64,000 nt of DNA from contig NZ_CP043028.1 of NCBI RefSeq assembly GCF_008935055.1, positions 1,335,901 through 1,399,900 of the forward strand, written 5' to 3'. Below the pieces are notes generated by a model. It saw only the letters and a program-made list of their open reading frames with translations. It was not told where the DNA came from and did not search any database. Below, piece by piece: positions 34,820-43,308 of the stretch (position 1 is the stretch's first letter; each line of letters begins with the position of its first letter). The stretch is from Pseudobutyrivibrio xylanivorans (GTDB taxonomy: Bacteria; Bacillota; Clostridia; Lachnospirales; Lachnospiraceae). The position numbers and the translations under genes were made by a program.

Positions 34820-35911
34820 TTGTTTGGCTTTACTATAGGTAGGGATGTAGTAAACATAGGTAGGCAAAAAGAGCTTGATTGGGCAAAGGCTTTCACAATT
34901 ATAGTTATGGTTATAATCCATACATATGAGCAGCTTAGCGTAATTGATGCAGAAGAGATTCCAACAGACCTCTTTAGAATAATTCTTGAATTTTTAGCAG
35001 GTCCACTTGGGGCACCAGTTTTTATGTTTGCGATGGGAGTAGGTATTGTTTATTCAAAGAATAATCAGCCAACGAAGATGACTCGCCGTGGACTTCTTCT
35101 TGTTAGAAATGGTTACCTTTTAAACTTTTTTAAGGGAACAGTGCCAGTACTTATTGCTATGGCCCTTGGAGTTACTGCTCCAATCACGATTGTAGGGTCA
35201 TTGTTTATTGTTAGTATTCTTCAATTTGCTGGAATGGCCTTCCTTACAATTGCCCTTATGAAAAGACGTAAAGTTTCTCTGCCAGTCATGTTTATAATTG
35301 CTATCGTGTTATCAATTGCTGGTGCGATGTTAGCAAAGATTGATATGAGCAGTTCATGGCTTCAATATTTCTTTGGGCTTTTCTTCATGACAAATGACAT
35401 TACAACATTTCCACTTTTCCTGTGGCTCTATTATCCTTTGCTTGGTATGGCTTTTGCTAGTTTGCTACGTCGTGTCACAGATAAGGGAAGCTTTTATTTC
35501 AGGATATTACTTACAGGTATAACAGGGACAATTCTTGTATCGGTTATTTATATTTTTGCTGGAATAGATATCAAAACAATGTTTATGCTTTCGGGCAGAG
35601 TGTTCTATGCACAGACAATCCTGCATTATATTTTCACAACATTTGTAATTATGATTGCGCTTCCAATTTATTATGGATGTTCTAAATATATTAGATTTGC
35701 TCCAATAGAAAAAATGGTAGCTTATCTGGGAAACAATCTACCAACAATTTATATTGTTCAATGGATTGTTATCCACTATGTTCAGGGAATTATGACAACT
35801 CTTGGTATACCTTGGTTTGAGAAACCAATGATTATTCCAGCAGGACTAGTAATTGTAGTTGTATCTGTTAGTATTACAGCTTTATGGAGAAAAATAAGAA
35901 TCGGGAAATAA
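34820..35911 (+). CDS. Multi-pass membrane acyltransferase-like protein (DUF1624/acyltransferase 3 type)
   Basis: About 363 residues with ten hydrophobic segments. ELDWAKAFTIIVMVIIHTYE near the N terminus resembles the first helix and R-x-x-A-I-x-x-V-x-x-H pattern of heparan-glucosaminide-acetyltransferase-like and acyltransferase-3 proteins; MFAMGVGIVYS matches the second helix. The start chosen is TTG at 34820: GGAGG (34807-34811) lies eight bases before it, while the ATG at 34805 contains that ribosome site and has none upstream. It probably acylates a surface glycan; substrate unknown. Confidence 0.7.
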   Translation: MFGFTIGRDVVNIGRQKELDWAKAFTIIVMVIIHTYEQLSVIDAEEIPTDLFRIILEFLAGPLGAPVFMFAMGVGIVYSKNNQPTKMTRRGLLLVRNGYLLNFFKGTVPVLIAMALGVTAPITIVGSLFIVSILQFAGMAFLTIALMKRRKVSLPVMFIIAIVLSIAGAMLAKIDMSSSWLQYFFGLFFMTNDITTFPLFLWLYYPLLGMAFASLLRRVTDKGSFYFRILLTGITGTILVSVIYIFAGIDIKTMFMLSGRVFYAQTILHYIFTTFVIMIALPIYYGCSKYIRFAPIEKMVAYLGNNLPTIYIVQWIVIHYVQGIMTTLGIPWFEKPMIIPAGLVIVVVSVSITALWRKIRIGK

Positions 35912-35915
35912 TCCA

Positions 35916-35948
35916 AAGGTCATCTCAATGAGGTGGCCTTAATTTTTT
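35916..35948 (+). terminator. Terminator of the acyltransferase gene
   Basis: AAGGTCATCTC and GAGGTGGCCTT form a stem with an AAT loop, followed by AATTTTTTC on the plus strand. Confidence 0.9.
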
Positions 35949-35983
35949 CTATACTTAATATTTGTGTTGTTTCAAAAGCAGGA

Positions 35984-35995
35984 ACACTTAAGTGT
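35984..35995. promoter_or_regulatory. 12-bp palindrome upstream of dinB
   Basis: ACACTTAAGTGT is a perfect palindrome 40 bases before the dinB start, embedded in GGAACACTTAAGTGTGAA. It does not contain the GAAC-N4-GTTC core of the Gram-positive LexA box, so SOS control is not shown. Confidence 0.4.
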
Positions 35996-36034
35996 GAATT
36001 GTTTCATCATCCAAAATGTAATATCATATAAAAT

Positions 36035-37291
36035 ATGAGTGATTGCCTTATTTTTCACATTGATGTAAATAGTGCGTTTGTTTCATGGTCCGCTGTTGAG
36101 CAATTGCATAACGGTGGGCCTGATTTGCGTGAAATACCATCAATCGTAGGTGGCGACCCAAATTCCAGAACGGGTATTGTTGCAGCCAAGTCCATCCCTG
36201 CGAAGAAATATGGAATAACCACTGGTGAACCAGTTAGCATGGCTCTCAGAAAATGCCCTAATCTTGTTATTGCAAGAAGCAATTTTGATTGGTATGTCAA
36301 ATGCTCCAGAGCTTTTAAGGCAATATGCCAGGAGTATACTCCCACCATGCAGTCCTTTTCTATAGATGAAGTTTTCCTGGATATGTCCGGAATGCATCTT
36401 ATCTATCCTGACCCAATAAAAACAGCCTATGAGATAAAGGACAGAATAAAAAACGAACTGGGCTTTACAGTTAATGTTGGCATTGCTGAAAACAAACTCT
36501 GTGCGAAGATGGCAAGTGATTTTGAGAAGCCTGACAAGGTTCACACGCTTTTCCCGGATGAAATTGCTAAAAAGATGTGGCCTCTACCAGTAGGCGAATT
36601 ATTCACTTGCGGAAAGGCTTCGGCCGCCAGATTAAATAGCTATAATATTAAGACCATCGGCGCATTGGCTAATACTTCCTTGGAACAGCTGATGCTGATA
36701 TTCAGCGAGCGAGGGGCAATTCATTTTCATAACTACGCAAATGGAATCGACGATTCTCCCGTGATAGACGAGCCTGAGGATGCTAAGGGGTATTCCGCAG
36801 AAACAACTGTAGAAGATGATTTGGTTGATTTGGAAAGTATTAATAGAATCCTCTTGGCCCAAGCAGACATTGTTGCAGCCAGAATGAGGGCAGATGAAGG
36901 AAAATGCCGTTGTGTCGGGGTTACATTTAGAAATCTTGATTTTGTAAACAAATCTCACCAAAAAAAATTGCCAGATTCTACAGACGTAACAGATGTGATT
37001 TTTAAAACTGCAAAGGAACTCATTCGAGAAAGCTGGCATGGTGAACCACTGCGACTTATAGGGCTTTCTTTGACAGACATTGATAGAGATGGTTTTGAGC
37101 AGCTGTCCCTTTTTGAAGACACTGATAAAGAGAAGCGAAAAGCTTTAGATTCAACCCTTGATTTAATACGCGGCAAGTTTGGAAATGCCGCTATTCAAAG
37201 GGCTAGCACCATTGATACTTCAGGGCGAATCAATCGAAAATTCAAGGCAGAACAGAATAATGATATAGAAAATAATAAGGGCCATCTCTGA
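36035..37291 (+). CDS. dinB: DNA polymerase IV (Y family)
   Basis: Translesion polymerase of 418 residues. Catalytic carboxylates lie in FHIDVNSAFVSW and SIDEVFLDMSGM. The little-finger region includes SAETTVEDDLVDLE, and the tail contains QLSLFEDT, resembling a beta-clamp-binding QLxLF motif. No Shine-Dalgarno site is visible; TATAAAATATG places a possible -10 box next to the start codon, so a leaderless message is possible. The downstream hairpin overlaps the stop codon. Confidence 0.93.
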   Translation: MSDCLIFHIDVNSAFVSWSAVEQLHNGGPDLREIPSIVGGDPNSRTGIVAAKSIPAKKYGITTGEPVSMALRKCPNLVIARSNFDWYVKCSRAFKAICQEYTPTMQSFSIDEVFLDMSGMHLIYPDPIKTAYEIKDRIKNELGFTVNVGIAENKLCAKMASDFEKPDKVHTLFPDEIAKKMWPLPVGELFTCGKASAARLNSYNIKTIGALANTSLEQLMLIFSERGAIHFHNYANGIDDSPVIDEPEDAKGYSAETTVEDDLVDLESINRILLAQADIVAARMRADEGKCRCVGVTFRNLDFVNKSHQKKLPDSTDVTDVIFKTAKELIRESWHGEPLRLIGLSLTDIDRDGFEQLSLFEDTDKEKRKALDSTLDLIRGKFGNAAIQRASTIDTSGRINRKFKAEQNNDIENNKGHL

Positions 37292-37305
37292 CGAGATGGC
37301 CTTCT
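37278..37305. terminator. Bidirectional terminator overlapping the dinB stop
   Basis: GCCATCTC (37281-37288) pairs with GAGATGGC (37293-37300), with the dinB TGA in the loop. The minus-strand tail is CTTATTATTTT, the plus-strand tail CTTCTCTAG. It lies between convergent dinB and msrA. Confidence 0.75.
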
Positions 37306-37334
37306 CTAGTTGCATCTACTTATTTTTCTATGAT

Positions 37335-37814
37335 TTATATCCTTCCACTTTCCTTCATTTCTTTTTCAAAAGCTTCCGGATTCTTCAAATAATAGTCTTG
37401 ATGCTCTTCCTCAGCTGGATAGAATGATTTAAATGGTTCAAGTGCAATCTGTACCTTCTTCCCTGACTCTGCTTCGAGCTGAGCGATTCGCTGTTCAGCC
37501 AGTTTCCTCTCAGATTCATTCTTATAGTAGATTGCCAACGTATAAGAGAAACCTTTGTCAATAAACTGGCCTTCACTATCAAATGGGTCTACATTGGCTA
37601 AATAGATTTCCAACAGCTTTTCGTAAGAAACATTATTATCATCATAAGTGAGCTCTATTGTTTCCCTGTGGCCTGTTCGCTGAGCTTTTACATCCTCATA
37701 GGTAGGATTCGGCTCCTCACCACCGCTGTATCCACAAACCACACTATCCACTCCATAGATTTTATAAATCGGTGTCACGCACCAAAAGCATCCACCTGCA
37801 AAATATGACTTCAT
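37335..37814 (-). CDS. msrA: Peptide methionine-S-sulfoxide reductase
   Basis: Repairs methionine S-sulfoxide in proteins. 159 residues. The catalytic motif GGCFWC stands at residues 7-12, followed by GYSGGEEPNPTYEDV and GHRETIELTYD, then FKSFYPAEEEHQDYY. Only the first Cys of the active site is near the N terminus, and no resolving Cys pair is seen at the C terminus. It is stand-alone, without an MsrB domain. Confidence 0.95.
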   Translation of the reverse strand: MKSYFAGGCFWCVTPIYKIYGVDSVVCGYSGGEEPNPTYEDVKAQRTGHRETIELTYDDNNVSYEKLLEIYLANVDPFDSEGQFIDKGFSYTLAIYYKNESERKLAEQRIAQLEAESGKKVQIALEPFKSFYPAEEEHQDYYLKNPEAFEKEMKESGRI

Positions 37815-37829
37815 CTAATTATTCTCCTA

Positions 37830-38171
37830 TTAGAAATTACTTCCATTCCATCCCCAGTCACTTACAGGGTGATAGGTAACATATACTGCACTGCCTGGAA
37901 TTCCAAGCTTTTCTTCAAACAAATCACAAATCTGACCTGTCAGCTTATCGTAGGAAGCGGCTGGCGCATTTCCATATAAACTAACCGAAACATAAGCTCC
38001 CTTCTCAAGCTTCTTTCCACCTAGCCACAAATCATAGGCATCATCAATTCCTACCATAAGGTAGGTCTCTGTCTTGTTAAGAGTTGTTATTAACTTTCCA
38101 AGCTCAGTCTTGAGTTCTTCCTTCAGCTCAGCTGTAACTGGTACTGTAATCTTTGAATCAATAAATGGCAT
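37830..38171 (-). CDS. MIF/phenylpyruvate tautomerase-like protein
   Basis: 113 residues starting MPFIDSKITV. Pro2 becomes the catalytic N-terminal proline after Met removal in the tautomerase superfamily, which fixes the start at 38171; GGAGGAAG precedes it. The 50 upstream codons of the open frame have no ribosome site. MVGIDDAYDLWLGGKKLEKGAYVSV and the C-terminal GIPGSAVYVTYHPVSDWGWNGSNF agree with MIF proteins. The physiological substrate is unknown. It lies 16 bases upstream of msrA on the same strand, so the two may be co-transcribed. Confidence 0.88.
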   Translation of the reverse strand: MPFIDSKITVPVTAELKEELKTELGKLITTLNKTETYLMVGIDDAYDLWLGGKKLEKGAYVSVSLYGNAPAASYDKLTGQICDLFEEKLGIPGSAVYVTYHPVSDWGWNGSNF

Positions 38172-38188
38172 TTTTCTTCCTCCCTTTT

Positions 38189-38480
38189 TCTTGTAAATTA
38201 TGCGGTAGCATCTATTACTTCTGGACATATTCCATGCCAGAATGTCATTCCATTTTATCAAAAGATGTCTACCACAGTCACATTCCCTCGTTTCTAATTG
38301 ATAAAATTCTTTGAATTTCACCAGATTTTATCAATCTTCAAATGCAATTACAATACTTGTTGGTATTGCATTGATAAAAATAGGCTCTCACAAGAAATTT
38401 TTATCAATAACAAGCCATGAAATCCCCTATCTATGTTCACAAATTGATAAATCAAAGGCATAGCTCACCACGAACTCATT
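38189..38480. repeat. Degenerate palindrome array with exact 73-bp period
   Basis: Left arms ATTGATAAA start at 38297, 38370 and 38443; right arms TTATCAA end at 38261, 38334 and 38407. Both series step by exactly 73 bp. Each full unit is ATTGATAAAA, about 16 bases, TTTTATCAA, then about 35 unrelated bases. A weaker arm pair lies near 38510-38529. It fills the spacer between the tautomerase and RpiB-like genes. No coding potential was seen. Confidence 0.75.
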
Positions 38481-38558
38481 TTTAATTGAATTTTGCCAAC
38501 CTGTATACAGATAAAAGCATCTATCAATCACTCTCAAGGTGTAATTTCTGATATTTGA

Positions 38559-39020
38559 CTATTTCACAGGCACGCAGTGCTTGTCATTGATATCGCATAC
38601 CTTCTGCACACGGCGGCGATACTTCTCTTCCATAAGAGGGGCTGTATTGAGCCAGGTCTTCACAACCTCCATAGCCATAAGACCGCCAATAATCTTTGCG
38701 CCAAGGCAAAGGATATTAGAATCTGTATGCTGTCTTGCAAGAGTAGCGCACAGTGGGTCCTGGCAAACCGCTGCATAGCAGCCATTAATCTTATTTGCAA
38801 TAAGGGCGCTGCCATAGCCAACTCCATCACAGAAGATTCCACGTTCACATTCGCCCTTTGCTACCGCAAGAGCTGCAGGATAAACAAAATCTGAAAGGTC
38901 ACAGCTTTCTCCATCATAGGTTCCGAAATCTACAACCTCATAGCCATTACTTTCAAGATAAGCCTTTATCTCATTCTTCATTTCTGTTCCAGCATGATCA
39001 TTTGCCATTGCTATCTTCAT
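38559..39020 (-). CDS. RpiB/LacA/LacB-family sugar-phosphate isomerase
   Basis: 153 residues from ATG 39020, placed by TTTGGAGG; the open frame extends 13 codons upstream without support. KIAMANDHAGTEMKNEIKAY is the RpiB opening, with VDFGTYDGESCDLSDF, GIFCDGVGYGSALIANKI in place of the usual GIxxCGTGxGxSxxAN, and LCLGAKIIG. The catalytic Cys of RpiB (CGTG) appears as C-D-G-V-G here, so the Cys is kept but the Thr/Gly are changed. Pentose-phosphate isomerisation is likely but a related aldose-ketose reaction is possible. Confidence 0.8.
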   Translation of the reverse strand: MKIAMANDHAGTEMKNEIKAYLESNGYEVVDFGTYDGESCDLSDFVYPAALAVAKGECERGIFCDGVGYGSALIANKINGCYAAVCQDPLCATLARQHTDSNILCLGAKIIGGLMAMEVVKTWLNTAPLMEEKYRRRVQKVCDINDKHCVPVK

Positions 39021-39084
39021 ATTCTCTACCTCCAAAGGTTTATTTAAACAATGTAACAACCTTAAAGTATCACAAAAATGTGTA

Positions 39085-39120
39085 AAAATATAGAGCGCAC
39101 CTCATATTGAGATGCGCCCT
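39085..39120 (-). terminator. Terminator of the large GH43 gene
   Basis: GAGCGCACCTC (39093-39103) pairs with GAGATGCGCCC (39109-39119), loop ATATT; the minus-strand tail is TATATTTTTAC. Confidence 0.88.
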
Positions 39121-39134
39121 TTCAAAATCATTTA

Positions 39135-42100
39135 TTAATCTCTTTTTCTAACAAAGAATACGCCTGCTGCCGCTGCTGCAGCAATCGCAACCATGATTAC
39201 AAAAATCATTACTCCATTGCCATTAGAGATTTCCTGGTTACCTGCTTCGGCTACCTCTTCATCTGGGATTTCTACTGAGTCCTCCTGAGGAGTTGTCTCT
39301 TCAACCACTTCCTCCTTTGGTTCCTCTGTAGTAACTTTCTCTGTCTCCAAATCCTTTGTCTCTGCTTCGATTACATCCTCAGCTTCCTCTGTCTTCTCAG
39401 ATTCTTCTGATTTAGTAGCTGTTGACTTCTTTGTCTTGGTACCAGTTGATTTCTTTGTAGTACTAGCTGTCTTAAGCTCTGTTCCCTGTGGAACTGGAGT
39501 TTCAGCTATTGCAGTTGTATCAGCTGTGGTTGCCTGAGTAACCTGTGTAGTCTGACTAGACTGTGATGACTGTTGGCTAGAGCTTGATGAACCTGAGCTG
39601 CTAGGCTGAGAAGTATTAGTCTTCTTCTCAGTTTGAGGCTTACTCTCCTGCGCTGGCTCTTCTTTTTGAGTAGGCTCATCAATAACAGGTTTATCATCTA
39701 CTGCTGGAGTTGGCACTGGTGTTGGTGCAGGAGTTGGCTCTTCCTTAGGCTCATCTGTTGGCTCTGGCTCTGGGATTGGTTCATCTGCCTCCCCCTGCTT
39801 CAACTGCTCTGCACTTGGTCTTACTGCTGTGAATAATGCTCTTGCATCATCAATGCTATAGTCAGCGCCATTGTTGATGCTAACCTTTATGTCATCAGCG
39901 AAGAGCTTGTAATCAGCTGCCTTTACTTCCATTGGTGCAAATACATCTGTGATAGTATCAACTATAGTTTCTAATACATCCGAAACTGTATCTAAGATTG
40001 ACTCATCTGTCTTCTCTTCCACATCTTCATCTGTGATGTCTGTAACTTCAGCTTCAACTGCCTCTTCAGCTGGATTCTCTTCAGTTACATCTTCTGTATC
40101 AACTGCTACATCTGCCTCAGTATTAACCACTTCTGTCTTTTCTTCAGCCTCAACAGCTTCTATCTCTTCCTTGTTCTCTTCAGTATTAAGAATCTCCTCT
40201 GGCACATTCACTGAATACCAGCCATTACCAATGTGAACCATCTCCTTGCCAGGCTTTTCGCCAAAGATTTCCTGTCCATCCTCTGTTGTCGCATAGATAT
40301 TTGCTGCCTCATAGAACTTTGCATTATCAAGCTGAACATAAAGCTTTGTCATGCCCTCCACATAAGGCTCTTCCTCGCCAATTGGCTTCACCTTCTGCTC
40401 TGGCTCTGGTTCTATTTCCGGTTCAGGCTCCTCTGGATCATCCTCTTTCTCTATAAATGTTCCATCGTAAACACTCTTTACCTCTGATGCTGTAAGAGCT
40501 GTATCGTATATACGAATATCATCAAAGAGTGCATCTCGGCAATCCTCATCAGTCCAAATATCACCTGCACCAACCATCACGTGGTTAACATTCTGAATTG
40601 CTGCGTCTCTGCCTGAAAAACATGTACTGATATCTTTCTTGTCATAGACAATCTGGTTACCGTCAAGGTAAACCTTAATTCCATTAGGATCTACCGTATA
40701 GGTTACATGCTGCCACTTTCCTGTAAGTGACTTATAGTTCAAACCTGGTACTGCGTCAGAATAATTATTTGCATTTATACGTCCTATAAGATTTGCTCCG
40801 ATTCGAGTCATTGGGTAAGTACCAGTTGTTGCTCCATCAGCAACCCAGTCAGCCTCAAAAAGTGCGCTGTGCTCCCAGGTTGATTCACCAATATTTACCC
40901 ACATGCTCACTGTGTAGCCACTCTCATCCACATCCTTGAAAATATCACCTGGAAGTGAAAGATAATTAACCTGTTTGTTTCCAGCTGCATTTTCAATCTT
41001 GAGCACTTCACCACGGGTTTCGTCCTCAATTACTGATGCTGTTCCCATAAGCTCTGCGCTCTTGCTAATCTGTGATGCGCTTGTTGTGGATACTGTGCTT
41101 CCAGAAACCTTGTCAAAATCATATCCAACAATAATTCTTGGACCGTTATATACAAGTACTGTATATTCCTTTTTTACAGTCACGCTGCCATAGGTGATAG
41201 TTGCAGTCAATGTCACCTTAGTGTCCTCGCCAGGAGTGAAGACCTTACCTGTGCTTGTAACTACGCCTGCATTATCTGTCTCCCAAGAAATTTCTGTTCC
41301 TGAAAGGGAGGTTGGAAGCGAAAAGCTTTCTCTGGTTGCACTTGGAACAAGGCTTTCAAGCTGCTCTGCAACTTTTCCAACCAGAAGCTCATCTGACACC
41401 TCGTACTTACTGCCCCAAACTGACATATTGTTATTTCCAATTGCAGTAAATGTCATTGTCTTGGCATCATTGTCGTTTGTCTGCTCAAAGAAAACACCCT
41501 TATATGCTGCCCCACCAATGTTCAATGTCACATAGGTATAATCAGCTGCATCAGCCATTGTCCATGTACCACTCTCATCACCTGAGATTGTGCCATTTTC
41601 TTCAAGGACGATATTCTCTGTCTTCAGCATGCTTCCATCTGTTGCTGAGTTTCCATGGTTAATATATTCATAAGTTCCAACCACATCATCTTTGCTGTAC
41701 TTCTGAATCTGCTCATTTCTATTTTCATATACCGCAGTAACCAGCCAGTCATCTTCGTTAAGGAACTGCTGACGAACTCGAACTTCATGGTACTCGCCAA
41801 CTGATGGGTCCAAAAATCTCTGATGGAAAATGTTATAGTACTTTCCGTCCTCAGTGATAAGCGCTGAGTTGTGACCTGCAGCTCTATAGCCTGGCTGACC
41901 GTAGAACTGATAGTTTCCGATAAGCTTTGCACCATACTTGTAGCAATCAACACCACTTCCACCTGCCTCGTTTCCAGCTGGATCAACATAAGGACCATAC
42001 ACATTCTTTGAACGGAAAAGTCTCATATTGTATCCGCCTGTTGTGGTAAGTCCACCGTAGGTTTCATACATGTAATAGTAGCCAGTGTTCTTGTCATACT

Positions 42101-43022
42101 CAATGTATGGGCCCTCGCCTGACTGATGATTTCCACCAGCAATGTGAACACCGAAGTATCTATCCACGTAATTTCCGCTGGTTTCCTCAATGCCATCCTT
42201 ACCAGGATATATAGCCTCGCCAGTTTCCTTATCAATTTCAAGAATGAAAAGTCCACCTGACCAAGAACCATAAACCATGTAAAGATGCTCGCCACTTGTA
42301 TCAAAGAACAGGGTTGGATCAATAGCGTTTGGCGCATAATTATTGTTCCAGCTTCCATCCTTGTTGAAGCACTTCCATGTAGATGCATCACCGTCAATCT
42401 TTCCATCGGCAATCAGCTTGTTGAATGGAAGGTAGTCCTTTGTCCAGGTAGTATCACGCTTACTGTTGCCATCATAATTTACCTTGCCTGTGTTTGTGAA
42501 GCCTGAGTATACAACAGTTCCACCATACTGATAGTCACCATCAACTCTCTTTGAAACCATATAACCTATGCAGGATCTGCGCCAGGTTGAAGATGCGCTG
42601 TAGTACAGCATGTAAGCGCCCTTTGTTCCATCCTCCCACACATATGATGGGTTGTAGATTACATCTGGTGCCCAAACAGCGTAGTTACCACCTGCACAGT
42701 CACCATCGTCGTAGCCAGCCCACTTGAAGGACTCCTTCAGATTCTCCTTCACATTGCCATAAATGGTGTTGCTGTCCACACTTTGATAATCGGTAGACAC
42801 CTGCGTCCAGTTCACCAAATCCTCTGATGAGGCTGTAGCAATATGAGAGCCGAACACATAGAATTTTCCATTATCTTCAAAGATAGATGGATCATGCACT
42901 GATACTCTTGAAATGTTTGTTGCGGCCTTAGCTTCCAAATCCCCTAATCCAGCCAGCTGCACACCTGAGGTTGCCATAGCAGCTGACAAAGCAAGTGCCA
43001 TGACTCGTTTAAACTTTTTCAT
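39135..43022 (-). CDS. Secreted, membrane-anchored GH43 arabinanase-type enzyme with LamG-like module
   Basis: 1295 residues. Signal peptide 1-34. GH43 domain about 38-450: base Asp in SVHDPSIFEDNGKFYVFGSH (near 43), Asp in NAIDPTLFFD, acid Glu in SGEGPYIEYD (near 303). A lipocalin-like/GH43 C-terminal beta domain follows (about 450-545), then a bacterial Ig-like atypical segment, a LamG/concanavalin-like domain about 631-852, a module opening MTKLYVQLDNAKFYEAANIY interrupted by a Glu/Val-rich acidic insert (about 930-1005), a Pro/Thr/Ser linker about 1075-1240, and a C-terminal helix ending FFVRKRD. No LPxTG. Endo-arabinanase activity is the best guess from the GH43 subtype; the cell keeps it on the membrane surface. 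Confidence 0.88.
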   Translation of the reverse strand: MKKFKRVMALALSAAMATSGVQLAGLGDLEAKAATNISRVSVHDPSIFEDNGKFYVFGSHIATASSEDLVNWTQVSTDYQSVDSNTIYGNVKENLKESFKWAGYDDGDCAGGNYAVWAPDVIYNPSYVWEDGTKGAYMLYYSASSTWRRSCIGYMVSKRVDGDYQYGGTVVYSGFTNTGKVNYDGNSKRDTTWTKDYLPFNKLIADGKIDGDASTWKCFNKDGSWNNNYAPNAIDPTLFFDTSGEHLYMVYGSWSGGLFILEIDKETGEAIYPGKDGIEETSGNYVDRYFGVHIAGGNHQSGEGPYIEYDKNTGYYYMYETYGGLTTTGGYNMRLFRSKNVYGPYVDPAGNEAGGSGVDCYKYGAKLIGNYQFYGQPGYRAAGHNSALITEDGKYYNIFHQRFLDPSVGEYHEVRVRQQFLNEDDWLVTAVYENRNEQIQKYSKDDVVGTYEYINHGNSATDGSMLKTENIVLEENGTISGDESGTWTMADAADYTYVTLNIGGAAYKGVFFEQTNDNDAKTMTFTAIGNNNMSVWGSKYEVSDELLVGKVAEQLESLVPSATRESFSLPTSLSGTEISWETDNAGVVTSTGKVFTPGEDTKVTLTATITYGSVTVKKEYTVLVYNGPRIIVGYDFDKVSGSTVSTTSASQISKSAELMGTASVIEDETRGEVLKIENAAGNKQVNYLSLPGDIFKDVDESGYTVSMWVNIGESTWEHSALFEADWVADGATTGTYPMTRIGANLIGRINANNYSDAVPGLNYKSLTGKWQHVTYTVDPNGIKVYLDGNQIVYDKKDISTCFSGRDAAIQNVNHVMVGAGDIWTDEDCRDALFDDIRIYDTALTASEVKSVYDGTFIEKEDDPEEPEPEIEPEPEQKVKPIGEEEPYVEGMTKLYVQLDNAKFYEAANIYATTEDGQEIFGEKPGKEMVHIGNGWYSVNVPEEILNTEENKEEIEAVEAEEKTEVVNTEADVAVDTEDVTEENPAEEAVEAEVTDITDEDVEEKTDESILDTVSDVLETIVDTITDVFAPMEVKAADYKLFADDIKVSINNGADYSIDDARALFTAVRPSAEQLKQGEADEPIPEPEPTDEPKEEPTPAPTPVPTPAVDDKPVIDEPTQKEEPAQESKPQTEKKTNTSQPSSSGSSSSSQQSSQSSQTTQVTQATTADTTAIAETPVPQGTELKTASTTKKSTGTKTKKSTATKSEESEKTEEAEDVIEAETKDLETEKVTTEEPKEEVVEETTPQEDSVEIPDEEVAEAGNQEISNGNGVMIFVIMVAIAAAAAAGVFFVRKRD

Positions 43023-43308
43023 TGTTCCCCCTTTTCTCCTTTTCCTTTTATTTAGTTTATACTAAAGTATTTTAGCTTATAATATTTATATATCTCTTTT
43101 TTGCCCATTATTCAACAGCTCATCCACAGTTTTTATGTTTTAGATTGATTTTCGTTAAAATATTTTAATTTTAGTCTCCTATTTTTATGAATATTGTTGT
43201 ATTGACTGGTCGCATTATTTTTTAGGAAATTTTAAGACTTTTTTCATTGCTTTTAATCAGTGATTTTGCCATATTAAAGATATAAACCACATTTTTATTG
43301 GAGGAACT
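43023..43308. promoter_or_regulatory. Divergent spacer between GH43 and AI-2E-type transporter genes
   Basis: 286 bp, very AT-rich. It contains the dyad TTTAGT-TTAT-ACTAAA near 43055-43070 and the palindrome TTAAAATATTTTAA (43155-43168), also found upstream of purM. AGGAG-like sites precede both genes (TTGGAGG before 43309). No firm promoter call. Confidence 0.4.

Noticed and set aside
35984..35995. LexA box upstream of dinB
   Set aside because: The palindrome lacks the GAAC-N4-GTTC core; only a generic dyad can be claimed.
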